A stretch of DNA of 64,000 bases, from contig DBMP01000006.1 in the NCBI GenBank assembly GCA_002298145.1, forward strand, positions 308,749 to 372,748, given 5' to 3'. This DNA comes from Spartobacteria bacterium UBA695 (lineage in GTDB: Bacteria; Verrucomicrobiota; Verrucomicrobiia; Chthoniobacterales; Chthoniobacteraceae). The number at the start of each line of letters is the position of its first letter. Within the stretch, counting starts at the first letter, position 1. The position numbers and the translations under genes are program-made. A model generated the notes under the pieces. The model was not told where the DNA came from and ran no database searches. It worked only from the letters and a program-made list of their open reading frames with translations. This document shows, one piece after another, positions 35,337 through 43,305 of the stretch.

Positions 35337-35413
35337 GAATAGCCACAAAAGGGCGCAAAAAGCGCAAATTCTAATTCTGTTTTTGCGCCTCTTGCGCCTT
35401 TTTGCGGCTATTC
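35337..35413. repeat. GCGCAAAG-type palindromic repeat, copy 1
   Basis: An imperfect inverted repeat with arms of about 33 bases: the left arm begins GAATAGCCACAAAAGGGCGC at 35337 and the right arm ends CGCCTTTTTGCGGCTATTC at 35413, around a short centre near 35371-35380. The arms contain the octamer-like GCGCAAAR tandem units also present at 39193-39270 and 42112-42166. It sits between the 3' end of the ABC transporter gene and the start of the GT39-like gene, so on the minus strand it could also terminate the transporter transcript. Confidence 0.85.
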
Positions 35414-35424
35414 TTTTTTTGTTT

Positions 35425-38400
35425 TTACCGCTGCATCCGGAGCCGCCGCCGCAGGCTGACGTGGAGCGCCCCGAGCGAGACGGCGGAGAAGCCGAGCATC
35501 ACCAGGGTGTTCACCGTCAGAACGCTTAAGTGGATGGTCAGGTCGCGCCCAAAGACATTGAAGTTGTAGAACTTGTCCGGGCCGAAGAAGACGTTGATCC
35601 GGTGCGACGGGAGCCGCCGGTAGTCGAGTTGCTCGCTCTCGGCCTTGGAGACCAGGTCGGTAATCTTCTGGTTCACGAAGAGGCGCTCGGCGGTCACGCC
35701 CTCGGATTTCGGCCGCAGCGTCTTGAGGATAAAGGGCCCGCCGCGCAGCACCGCGTCGACCTTCCGGAAGCGCCGGTTGACCTCCTCGGGCGTCTCCCCC
35801 TCCATGCCGGAGAGCAGCGCAAGGGTGTCCTTGAGGTCCTCCAGGCGGGTGGTCTCCGCCTCGGTGAGGCCGCGCTTTTTCAGCTTCTCCTTGAGCACGT
35901 CGATCTGCCTCTGTGCCTCGTCCTGGCGGCGGTTGAGGGGGTTTAATTTATACTGCGCCACGATGATCGCCTCGTAGCTCCAGCGCATCGGCATGAATTC
36001 GCACAGGAAGGGGACTTGGAGCGAGCTTTCGGGGTTCTCCTTGGCGCGGTCGGGGTGCACCGCGAACCAGCGGTAGAAGGCGTAGGCGAGGTTCAGGTTG
36101 CGGTTCATGTCCTCGTACTTGATCAAAGCGCCGCTCAAGAGAATCTGCGGAATGAGGATGAACGGGACGATGTTCGCCGCCGCCTTGCCGTCGGCCACGA
36201 GTGAGGAGACAAAAAGGCCGATGCAGACGCCGGTAAACGCCGTGATGAAATTGAAAAAGAAGTAGATCCAGAACATCCCGCGAATTTCCAGGATGGCGTT
36301 GCCGATCAAGGTAAACATCACGCACTGGAGGGCGGCGAAGAGCGCCAGCGTGAAGGCCTTGGAGGCGATGTAGTAGGGCAGGCGGATGTTGAGGTTGCGC
36401 TCGCGCTGGAGCGTGGCGCGGTCGAGGATGATGTCGTCGGCCGAGTTCGTCAGGCCCAGGAACATCACGACGACCAGCGCGAAGAAAAGGTAGGTGGGGA
36501 TGTGGTAGGCGCTGGCGAAGTCGTATTTGCCGCTCTCGTTGTAGTAAAGCACGCAGCCGATCAAGGTCGCCAGGACGGGCGCGGCGACGATGGTGATGAG
36601 CAGGTTGCCCCGGTTGCGCATTTTGCTTAGGAACGCCCGGCGCAGGAGCGTCTGGAACTGCGTCCACTCGTCGCGCCAACGGATTTTCTCCTTCCCGCTG
36701 GCGTAGGCCAGCAGCGAGTTATCCGGAAGCTGAAGGACGGGCTGCTTGCGCACGGCGATCTGGCGCACGTCCTGGAGCAGGCGGAAGGATTCGTACTTGT
36801 CGCGCCAGTAATCGGGCGAGTACCGCCGGGCGGGGACGAGCTGCCCCTGGTTGTTCTCCTCGTAGATGATGTCGCCCGAGAGGTCGCGCAGCGGGGTTTC
36901 AAGCACGTCGAAGATGAACTCCGGCCGCGTGGTGCCGCAGGCCGGGCAGCCGCCCAGCTCCGTGCCAAAGCGCTGTTCGTGCTCCGCTCCGGCGAAGTAC
37001 TCCAGCATCTCGTGCGGCGTGCCGAAGAAGACCAGCTTGCCCCCTTTGTCGAGCAGCAGGGCCTTGCTGAACATCTGGAAAATCTTCGAGGTCGGCTGGT
37101 GGATCGTCACGAGCACGATCTTGTTGTGCGCCATGGAGCGAATGATCTCGACGACGTGCTCGGCGTCTTTGGAGGAGAGGCCGCTGGTCGGTTCGTCGAA
37201 GAGAAACACATCCGCGCCCCCGATCATGTCGAGGCCGATGTTAAGCCGCTTGCGCTCGCCGCCGGAGAGGATTTTTCGCACGGGCGAGCCGACGATGGAG
37301 TCGCGCCGCTCACTCAAGCCCAGCTCGACCAGCTTGGTATCGATGCGCCGGGCCCGGTCGCGCGCGGAAAGGTGCGGCGCGCGGATGGCGGCGGCGAAGT
37401 CGAGGTTTTCGGCGATGGTGAGGTGTTCGTCGAAGGCGTCGTCCTGCGGGATGTAGGCGACGTGCTGCTTTAGGTTCTCGACGTCCTCGTAAAGCGGCGT
37501 ACTGTTAAGGAGAACCTCGCCGTGCATCGGCTGGAGTTGGCCCGCGAGCACGCGCAGCAGGGTCGATTTCCCCGAGCCGCTGGCCCCCATGACGCAGACC
37601 ATCTCGCCGCGCGTGATGCTAAAGGAAATGCCGTCCAAGCCCGTGTCGCCGGGGGTGAAGCGGTGGCTCAGGTCGCGCGCTTCGAGCTGGGAAATGATGT
37701 TGCGCTCCTCCTCGATGATCCGCTCGGAGAAGTCGCACCGCAGGATTTGGCCCGTGTCGATCAGGATCGTGTCGCCGTCGGCCAGCGGCGCGGAGTTGCG
37801 CACGGGCGTCTCGCCGACCAGGATGGGCCGGTCGGCTTGCAGCACCTCCAGGCGCCCCTGGCGGTTTTCGTAATCACACTGAATGCGCAGGAGGACATCG
37901 CCGCCGGTGCCGGGAGAAAGCAGGATGTCGTCCTCCTCCAGCAACGAGGAGTTGTTGGAAACGAGGTACTCGCTTTTGTGCGCCTTGAGCTGGAAGCGCC
38001 CCCCAAAGGCGCGGGCCTTGCGCCGCAGATCATCGAGCGAGAGCTGCGAGCCGTTGCGGAACCGGATGATATCCTCCAGCGTGCCCACGGTGGCCGCCCC
38101 GGCTTTGAGCAGAACGCCGTTGAGCACGGCATCGACGTTTTTGAGCGCCCGGACGCGCACTTTCAGGCCGAACTTCACCTCCAGGCGGGAGTCGCGGCTG
38201 CGGCGCTTCTCCAGCTCCACCTCGCCGTCCTCGTCGATGGAGATAAAGATGCTGGTGACGACGACGTTTTTCTTGGCGTCGAAGTACCAGGCGAGGTCCT
38301 GGTAGCTCAAGACCTGCTCGCCGATGACGATGCGCTGGCCGGAGTAGACGCGGCAGAATTCGCCGGGCCCAAGCGGCCGACTGCGCACAAAGACCGGCTT

Positions 38401-39063
38401 CTGGGTCTGGTTCTTGAAAAGGATCAGCTCGTGATAGCGGTAGGCCATGAGCCGCTCGCCGGGAGCCAGGCCCTTGATGGCCACATCGCACGTCGGCCCC
38501 GCGCCGAAGCAGATCGACTCCAGAGGCGAGGCCCCCTTCTGGTAGATGGAGGGGTCGGTATCGTCCGAGCCGTTGAGCTGGTAGACGATGTCGATGGCTT
38601 GCGCCGCCATGCCGAGCTGCGACATGAAGGCGTAGAAATTGACGAGCTGCTCGTTCTTGTTCAGGTCGGCCTTGGCGATGAGGTCGTAGAGCTGCACGCC
38701 CAGCATGATCTTGCGGTCGTCGCTGAGCTGGGAGGAGAGCTTCTGGGCCATCCCGGCGAGGTCCTGCTGCTCGTTGAGCGCCTGGCGAAAGAGTTTCCGC
38801 AGCTCGGAGTAGACGGCCTCCGGGTAATCGTAGCGCAGAAAGCCGAGCGAAGAGTCGATTTCCTCCTCCAGCACCTCGCCGTTGACCTTGGAGAAGGCCG
38901 CCAGCACCTGGATCAGGAGCGGCAGCAGGTTCGGGCTCTCGGTGACGGTCCTGGGCGTACGCAGCGCCCGCCGGAAAACGGTCCGGGCGGTGCTGTTGAG
39001 GCGGTGCGCAAAGGGCGTGTAACCCCGGACCCGCTCGACGATTTTTCCCAAGAATTCACTCAT
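35425..39063 (-). CDS. ABC transporter, TerB-like and FHA-like regions fused to ABCG-type ATPase and permease
   Basis: 1212 residues in one chain. Residues about 45-170 are an all-helical, acidic TerB-like domain (LLPLLIQVLAAFSKVNGEV, DLIAKADLNKNEQLVNFYAF). Residues about 170-460 contain two or more beta-rich FHA-like units (for example RLMAYRYHELILFKN and DRPILVGETPVRNSAPLADGD). The ATPase follows: Walker A MGASGSGKST near 490, signature LSGGERKRLNIGLDM near 600 and Walker B FLFDEPTSGL. From about 815, six membrane segments form an ABC-2/ABCG-type permease with a large loop of about 140 residues between segments five and six. The order ATPase then permease is that of half-size ABCG transporters, which act as dimers. 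The cargo is unknown; FHA and TerB parts suggest phospho- or stress-controlled gating. Confidence 0.88.
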   Translation of the reverse strand: MSEFLGKIVERVRGYTPFAHRLNSTARTVFRRALRTPRTVTESPNLLPLLIQVLAAFSKVNGEVLEEEIDSSLGFLRYDYPEAVYSELRKLFRQALNEQQDLAGMAQKLSSQLSDDRKIMLGVQLYDLIAKADLNKNEQLVNFYAFMSQLGMAAQAIDIVYQLNGSDDTDPSIYQKGASPLESICFGAGPTCDVAIKGLAPGERLMAYRYHELILFKNQTQKPVFVRSRPLGPGEFCRVYSGQRIVIGEQVLSYQDLAWYFDAKKNVVVTSIFISIDEDGEVELEKRRSRDSRLEVKFGLKVRVRALKNVDAVLNGVLLKAGAATVGTLEDIIRFRNGSQLSLDDLRRKARAFGGRFQLKAHKSEYLVSNNSSLLEEDDILLSPGTGGDVLLRIQCDYENRQGRLEVLQADRPILVGETPVRNSAPLADGDTILIDTGQILRCDFSERIIEEERNIISQLEARDLSHRFTPGDTGLDGISFSITRGEMVCVMGASGSGKSTLLRVLAGQLQPMHGEVLLNSTPLYEDVENLKQHVAYIPQDDAFDEHLTIAENLDFAAAIRAPHLSARDRARRIDTKLVELGLSERRDSIVGSPVRKILSGGERKRLNIGLDMIGGADVFLFDEPTSGLSSKDAEHVVEIIRSMAHNKIVLVTIHQPTSKIFQMFSKALLLDKGGKLVFFGTPHEMLEYFAGAEHEQRFGTELGGCPACGTTRPEFIFDVLETPLRDLSGDIIYEENNQGQLVPARRYSPDYWRDKYESFRLLQDVRQIAVRKQPVLQLPDNSLLAYASGKEKIRWRDEWTQFQTLLRRAFLSKMRNRGNLLITIVAAPVLATLIGCVLYYNESGKYDFASAYHIPTYLFFALVVVMFLGLTNSADDIILDRATLQRERNLNIRLPYYIASKAFTLALFAALQCVMFTLIGNAILEIRGMFWIYFFFNFITAFTGVCIGLFVSSLVADGKAAANIVPFILIPQILLSGALIKYEDMNRNLNLAYAFYRWFAVHPDRAKENPESSLQVPFLCEFMPMRWSYEAIIVAQYKLNPLNRRQDEAQRQIDVLKEKLKKRGLTEAETTRLEDLKDTLALLSGMEGETPEEVNRRFRKVDAVLRGGPFILKTLRPKSEGVTAERLFVNQKITDLVSKAESEQLDYRRLPSHRINVFFGPDKFYNFNVFGRDLTIHLSVLTVNTLVMLGFSAVSLGALHVSLRRRLRMQR

Positions 39064-39130
39064 TCAAAGAGATAGAACTTCTCACGAAATTGGAAAATCG
39101 GAAACGAAAAGAAGCATAGAATTCACCCCA

Positions 39131-39159
39131 GAGCCCCATACCCCGCTAGAACGGGGCTC
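39131..39159. other. Hairpin in the ABC transporter upstream region
   Basis: GAGCCCC (39131-39137) and GGGGCTC (39153-39159) are exact complements around a 15-base loop that itself contains ACCCCG and CGGGG. It lies 68 bases upstream of the ABC transporter start and next to palindromic repeat copy 2, so it may be part of the same decayed repeat region or a transcript-end structure. Confidence 0.4.
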
Positions 39160-39192
39160 CACGCGGCATGAAAAAAGGGGGGATTTTCTATT

Positions 39193-39270
39193 CTCACGCA
39201 AAAGCGCAAAGCCGCAAAAAAGACAAAGGCAGGCGTTCCCTATCTTTGCGCCTTTGCGGCTTTGCGTGAG
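39193..39270. repeat. GCGCAAAG-type palindromic repeat, copy 2
   Basis: The left arm CTCACGCAAAAGCGCAAAGC begins at 39193 and the right arm (39244-39270) is nearly its reverse complement, ending GGCTTTGCGTGAG. The centre of about 25 bases is unpaired. Tandem GCGCAAAG/GCCGCAAA units fill both arms. It lies between the adaptor gene's stop and the ABC transporter's start, where both genes point left. On the minus strand it can fold into a strong hairpin followed by AT-rich sequence. Confidence 0.87.
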
Positions 39271-39316
39271 ACCAAAGCCTTTTTTTCTTCCTCTTCCGCC
39301 CTCCGTGGTGAAACTC

Positions 39317-40444
39317 CTAGGTGTCTGGCGGCTGCGGCTTTTCGTCGTTACCGGGCTGGACGGCGTTATTGATCTGCACAGGGGCATTCGGGCGCAGTTT
39401 GAAAACACCCGATGTGACGATCTCATCCCCCTCGGCCAGGCCTTTGATGATCGAAATCAGGTCGCCGCGGCTCGGGCCCACCTTAATGAACTGCTGCACG
39501 GCCTGCTTCTCCGGCTTGCCGTCCTTCGTTTTTCCCTCTTTGACGACGTAGACCGAGTCGCCATAGGGGGCGTAGTTGATCGACGAGGCGGGAATGGCCA
39601 GGATGCCCGTCTTCTCCGGCAAGAGCACCTCCACCTTCACGAACATGCCCGAGCGAAGCTGCCCCTCGGGGTTGCGCACGGTGGCTTCGATTTGGATATT
39701 GCGGTTGGTCTCATCCACCAGGGCGTTGATGGCCGTGATCTCCCCCTCGAACTCCCGATCCCCCACCCCGACGGCGGAAAGGCGGATTTTCTTGTGGAGC
39801 GCGATCTGCGAAAGATCGGCCTGGGGAATGGAAAACTCGACGTAAATCGGGTCCAGCGACTGCAACGGGACCACCGCCGTGCCGCTGCTTAAGTACTGGC
39901 CGATATTGACCTGCCGGATACCGAGCATCCCGTCGAACGGGGCCGTGACCGTCTTGCGCGCGATGGTAGCGAGGGATTCGTTCACCGCCGCCTGGGCCTG
40001 GCGGGATTCGGCTTGCGCGGCATCGTAATCCGCCTGCGAGGCCGCCTTCTTGGCGAGCAGATCTTTCTTGCGCTCCAGGCTGACCCGGGCCAGATCGAGC
40101 CGCGCCTGGGCCGACTGCAACTGGGCTTCCTCGGTCTTGGTGTCGAGCTTGATGAGGAGGTCGCCTTTCTTCACCGGCTTGCCCGATTCAAAGGCGATCT
40201 CGGATACGATGCCCGCCAGATCCGTGCTCACCAGCACGCCGTTGACCGCCTTGAGCGAGCCAACTGTGCTTAAGACCGGCTGCCACGTGCGCCCCTTCAC
40301 CACGGTCGTGGTCACGGCGGTCGGCGGCGGCGTCATGGACTTGAACATCGCGATTTTCGCCTGCATCCCCCGGTACCAGTAGGCCCCAATGGCGACAAAG
40401 ACCAGGAGGACGGTCCCGATCATGATGAGCATTCGTTTAAGCAT
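39317..40444 (-). CDS. RND-type efflux periplasmic adaptor (membrane fusion protein)
   Basis: 375 residues. An N-terminal anchor (MLIMIGTVLLVFVAIGAYWY) leads to the classic adaptor order. A lipoyl half-motif (GSLKAVNGVLVSTDLAGIVSEI) comes first, then an alpha-hairpin coiled coil (about 105-155, ending QADYDAAQAESRQAQAAVNE). The second lipoyl half (TVTAPFDGMLG), a beta-barrel and a membrane-proximal domain follow. Such proteins bridge an inner-membrane pump to an outer-membrane channel. No RND pump or TolC-like gene adjoins it in the window. The nearest transporter is the 1212-residue ABC protein downstream, so partnership with that or with an unlinked pump is open. Confidence 0.93.
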   Translation of the reverse strand: MLKRMLIMIGTVLLVFVAIGAYWYRGMQAKIAMFKSMTPPPTAVTTTVVKGRTWQPVLSTVGSLKAVNGVLVSTDLAGIVSEIAFESGKPVKKGDLLIKLDTKTEEAQLQSAQARLDLARVSLERKKDLLAKKAASQADYDAAQAESRQAQAAVNESLATIARKTVTAPFDGMLGIRQVNIGQYLSSGTAVVPLQSLDPIYVEFSIPQADLSQIALHKKIRLSAVGVGDREFEGEITAINALVDETNRNIQIEATVRNPEGQLRSGMFVKVEVLLPEKTGILAIPASSINYAPYGDSVYVVKEGKTKDGKPEKQAVQQFIKVGPSRGDLISIIKGLAEGDEIVTSGVFKLRPNAPVQINNAVQPGNDEKPQPPDT

Positions 40445-40455
40445 AAAGAGAAATG

Positions 40456-40485
40456 ATTAGGCGACTAATAATTCGTTAACCTAAT
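40456..40485. promoter_or_regulatory. Possible operator between adaptor gene and rlmN
   Basis: ATTAGG (40456-40461) and CCTAAT (40480-40485) frame an AT-rich dyad with ACTAATAATTCGTTAA in the middle. It lies in the 107-base divergent gap, 12 bases upstream of the adaptor start. MarR- or TetR-type repressors often bind such sites at efflux genes, but no regulator gene is adjacent. Confidence 0.35.
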
Positions 40486-40551
40486 TATCAGGAGGCTTAT
40501 CTTTGGTCAAGGTCGACTTTGCGGCGCGTCCTGTATATTAAGGGCTCTTCC

Positions 40552-41637
40552 ATGAAATTCACGCCAACCCAGACGCCCATCCATTCGGTCACGCTTCCCG
40601 AGCTGAGCGCGAAATTATCCGAGCTGGGCCAACCGGCCTACCGCGCCAAGCAGGTCATGGAGTGGCTCTACCTGAAGCGGGCCCGCTCGTTCGCGGAGAT
40701 GACCAATCTGCCCGCGGCGCTGCGCTCCTCGCTGGAGGCGGCCTTCGCGTTCGATTCACTGGAGCCGGTGCGCACGCTCGGCTCGGGCGACACGACGCGC
40801 AAATTCCTTTTCCGCCTTCACGACGGTTCGCTCATCGAGACGGTCCTCATCCCCGCCTCCCCCGCTCTCTACGGCGAGGGCTCGGACCGCCGGACGCTCT
40901 GCATTTCCTCCCAGGTCGGGTGCGCCTTCGGGTGCAAATTCTGCGCCAGCGGCCTGAACGGCTTTTCGCGCAACCTGCACGCCGGGGAGATCGTCGGGCA
41001 GTTCCTCAAAGCGGAGCAGATCAGCGGCGAGAAGATCAACAATATTGTCTTCATGGGGATGGGCGAGCCGCTTTCGAATTTCGACGAGGTGATCCGGGCC
41101 ATCGAGATCATCAACGCTTCGTGGGGAGTCGGCCTCGGCGCGCGGCACATTACGGTCTCCACGAGCGGCCTTGCGCCGCGCATCCGCGACCTGGCCGCCC
41201 AGCCCCTCCAACTGCGCCTGGCCGTCTCGCTGCACGGGGCCACCGACGAGGTGCGCAACCAGATCATGCCGGTGAACCGCCGCTGGCCGCTGGCGGAGCT
41301 GCTGGACGCCTGCGACGAGTACGTGGCCCGCAAGAAGCAGCGCATTACCTTGGAGTTCATCTTGATTGAGGGGATCAACGATTCGTTGGAGCAGGCGGCG
41401 GAGCTGGGCCGGATCGCCCGGCGACTGGAGGCGAAGATCAACTGCATCCCGTACAACCCGGTCCAGGGACTGGAATGGAAACGGCCTTCTTTGCGGCGGC
41501 AGGACGCCTTCATGGCCGCGCTGGAGCGCACGGGGGCCGACGCCACCATCCGGCGCGAAAAAGGAGTGGATATTCAGGCCGCCTGCGGTCAACTTCGCTT
41601 GCAGGTCAGCCAGGAGAGCGATAAAACTGCCTCGTAA
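40552..41637 (+). CDS. rlmN: Dual-specificity 23S rRNA A2503 / tRNA A37 C2-methyltransferase RlmN
   Basis: 361 residues from the ATG at 40552 (AAGGG about ten bases before). RlmN is a radical-SAM enzyme that methylates C2 of A2503 in 23S rRNA and of A37 in some tRNAs. The cluster triad is in CAFGCKFCAS and is preceded by SSQVG. GMGEPLSNFDEV, ITVSTSGLAPRI and SLHGATDEVRNQIMPVN are family hallmarks. The second catalytic cysteine is in AACGQLR near the C-terminus. Length and all motifs fit an active enzyme. It is divergent from the adaptor gene, and a small glyoxalase-fold gene follows 22 bases later. Confidence 0.97.
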   Translation: MKFTPTQTPIHSVTLPELSAKLSELGQPAYRAKQVMEWLYLKRARSFAEMTNLPAALRSSLEAAFAFDSLEPVRTLGSGDTTRKFLFRLHDGSLIETVLIPASPALYGEGSDRRTLCISSQVGCAFGCKFCASGLNGFSRNLHAGEIVGQFLKAEQISGEKINNIVFMGMGEPLSNFDEVIRAIEIINASWGVGLGARHITVSTSGLAPRIRDLAAQPLQLRLAVSLHGATDEVRNQIMPVNRRWPLAELLDACDEYVARKKQRITLEFILIEGINDSLEQAAELGRIARRLEAKINCIPYNPVQGLEWKRPSLRRQDAFMAALERTGADATIRREKGVDIQAACGQLRLQVSQESDKTAS

Positions 41638-41659
41638 CCGCATCATCATCCCCCCCCGT

Positions 41660-42058
41660 ATGATCAAACAACTCGCCCACGTATGCCTCGAAACGGCCGA
41701 TTTGAAGCGCTGCATTGCCTTTTACCAGGACGGCCTCGGGTTCCCGGTGAAATTTACGTTTGTCCGGCAGGGAAAGCCGGTCGGCGTCTATTTCTCGCTC
41801 GGCGCACGGAGTTTTCTGGAAGTTTTCGAGCGCAATCCGCCTGCTAAAACGGTCCATTTCAGCCTCGAAACGGACAACCTCGACGCGTTTGCCAGCGAGC
41901 TGGAGGCCAAGGGGATCGAATGCACCCGCAAGCAGATGGGGGCCTGCGGCACCTGGGCCATCTGGGTGCGGGACCCGGACGGGAACGCCTTCGAGGTGCA
42001 GGAATACACGAACCACAGTCACCAGTTCAACGGCGGCGACTGCGAGGTGAACTGGTAG
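41660..42058 (+). CDS. VOC-superfamily (glyoxalase/dioxygenase fold) protein
   Basis: 132 residues from the ATG at 41660. The start MIKQLAHVCLETADLKRCIAFY and end RDPDGNAFEVQEY are the two conserved ends of a vicinal-oxygen-chelate domain pair. His7 and Glu in FEVQE sit at the usual metal-ligand positions. The reaction is unknown; members include glyoxalases, dioxygenases and thiol-transferases. It follows rlmN closely on the same strand. No signal peptide is present. Confidence 0.88.
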   Translation: MIKQLAHVCLETADLKRCIAFYQDGLGFPVKFTFVRQGKPVGVYFSLGARSFLEVFERNPPAKTVHFSLETDNLDAFASELEAKGIECTRKQMGACGTWAIWVRDPDGNAFEVQEYTNHSHQFNGGDCEVNW

Positions 42059-42111
42059 GCGCCCGAAAGCGGCAAGGCTTACACGATTTACACAGACAAA
42101 AGGCATAAAGT

Positions 42112-42166
42112 CTCACGCAAAGGCGCAAAGAAGGCAGGTGCGTCCCTTCTTTGCGTCTTTGCGTGA
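42112..42166. repeat. GCGCAAAG-type palindromic repeat, copy 3
   Basis: The left arm CTCACGCAAAGGCGCAAAGA starts at 42112 and the right arm (42145-42166) reads CCTTCTTTGCGTCTTTGCGTGA, its near-exact reverse complement. This gives a hairpin of 21-22 base pairs with a ten-base loop. It shares its CTCACGCAAA terminus with copy 2. It lies after the VOC gene. The remaining gap up to 42252 holds a second hairpin, CGCGCC-ATCCA-GGCGCG at 42220-42236, and nothing else recognised. Confidence 0.87.
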
Positions 42167-42252
42167 AATATTTTTGCAGGAAAGGCCATTGGGTGGCGTC
42201 TGACTAAAGTCGTATTACACGCGCCATCCAGGCGCGAACCGATCCTTTCGCG

Positions 42253-42612
42253 ATGAACTCGTTCAAGGGTCTCTTGGAGTGGGTCGGCATCGGAATGGAC
42301 ACGGGGGGCGTGATCATCATTGTGATCGGAGCCCTCTACGCCACGCGCGTTTTTCTCCGCAACCGGCAGGCCGTGGATAGCTACCTGCGCTACCGCCGCA
42401 GCCTGGGCCGGGCGATTCTCCTTGGCCTGGAGTTCCTGGTGGCCGGGGACATCATTCGGACGGTGGCCGTGGCCCCTTCTCCGACGAATGTGGCGGTGCT
42501 GGCGGGGATTGTCCTTATCCGGACGTTCCTGAGCACGGCGCTGGAGCTGGAGATCGAAGGCCGCTGGCCCTGGGAGAAAGCCTCCGGGCCCGGCGGGGAA
42601 AAACAGGGCTGA
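42253..42612 (+). CDS. DUF1622-family membrane protein
   Basis: 119 residues with three membrane segments (VGIGMDTGGVIIIVIGALYA, LGLEFLVAGDIIRTV, VAVLAGIVLIRTFLSTALE). The LGLEFLVAGDI...RTFLSTALELEIEGRWPW core is characteristic of the DUF1622 group of small inner-membrane proteins, whose role is unknown. It stands alone between palindromic repeat copy 3 and a double hairpin, convergent with nuoC. Confidence 0.88.
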   Translation: MNSFKGLLEWVGIGMDTGGVIIIVIGALYATRVFLRNRQAVDSYLRYRRSLGRAILLGLEFLVAGDIIRTVAVAPSPTNVAVLAGIVLIRTFLSTALELEIEGRWPWEKASGPGGEKQG

Positions 42613-42629
42613 TGCGCCTTTGCTCGATC

Positions 42630-42681
42630 GCCGCAATCGAGTTGCGGCCTCAAGTGCGTGCCCAAATGGAGTTTGGGCACG
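42630..42681. terminator. Two hairpins between convergent genes, probable bidirectional terminator
   Basis: GCCGCAA-TCGAG-TTGCGGC (42630-42648) and CGTGCCCAAA-TGGAG-TTTGGGCACG (42657-42681) are both perfect stems with five-base loops, lying between the DUF1622 stop (42612) and the nuoC stop (42739). No long T tract follows either. A half copy of the GCGCAAAG repeat (TTTTGCGCTTTTTGCGGC) lies at about 42702-42719. Confidence 0.6.
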
Positions 42682-42738
42682 AGGGCGTCAGGGCGATGGA
42701 ATTTTGCGCTTTTTGCGGCAAATCTGATCTTCCGCCCC

Positions 42739-43305
42739 TTACTCGATCTGCTTGGAGCGCGGTTCGCGTTCGCGGGACCCGGCGGCGCAGGGCGTGGTGA
42801 CGAACGGGCCGCCTTCGAGGGGGGCCGATTTCGAGAACGCCACGTCGGGCACTTCGGAGGGACGCCCGGCGAGCGGAAAATCCTTCCGCAGCGGGTGGTA
42901 CGGGTAGCCGTCCCACATCAGGATGCGGCGCAGGTCGGGGTGACCGGCGAATTTGATCCCCATGAGGTCGAACACTTCGCGCTCATACCAGTCGGCGGCG
43001 GCCCAGACGCCCGTGACGGTGGGGACTTCGAGGGCGTCCTCGGAAACGGCCACTTTCAGGCGCAGGTAATGGTTGCCTTCGATGGAGTAGAGAATGTAGA
43101 CGACCTCGAAGCGAGGTTCGCTGCCGAAGTTGTCCACGGAAGTGAGGTTATTGAGCGCGTCGAAGCCGAGCTCCGTTTTCGCGAATTCGCAGACCTCGGC
43201 GATGCGGGTGCGCTCGACGGTGAGCGAGAAATCTCCCCGGAATTCTTTTTTGGCGAGGACCGTGAAACGGCTCTCCAGGGCGGCAATGGCTTCGGCAAGC
43301 GTCAT
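42739..43305 (-). CDS. nuoC: NADH-quinone oxidoreductase subunit C
   Basis: 188 residues. The subunit C signature is clear: WYEREVFDLMGIKFAGHPDL, then RRILMWDGYPYHPLRKDFP. NuoC is part of the peripheral (hydrophilic) arm of complex I, next to NuoD and NuoB, on the cytoplasmic face of the inner membrane. It overlaps the nuoB stop by four bases (ATGA), so it is translationally coupled. A 35-residue tail after the signature is rich in Pro, Ser and Arg and looks dispensable. nuoD does not follow: the next gene is convergent. Confidence 0.95.
   Translation of the reverse strand: MTLAEAIAALESRFTVLAKKEFRGDFSLTVERTRIAEVCEFAKTELGFDALNNLTSVDNFGSEPRFEVVYILYSIEGNHYLRLKVAVSEDALEVPTVTGVWAAADWYEREVFDLMGIKFAGHPDLRRILMWDGYPYHPLRKDFPLAGRPSEVPDVAFSKSAPLEGGPFVTTPCAAGSREREPRSKQIE

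Noticed and set aside
35337..42719. CRISPR array as the explanation for the repeated GCGCAAAG units
   Set aside because: The copies are kilobases apart, are palindromes with internal tandem units, and lack regular spacers and cas genes.
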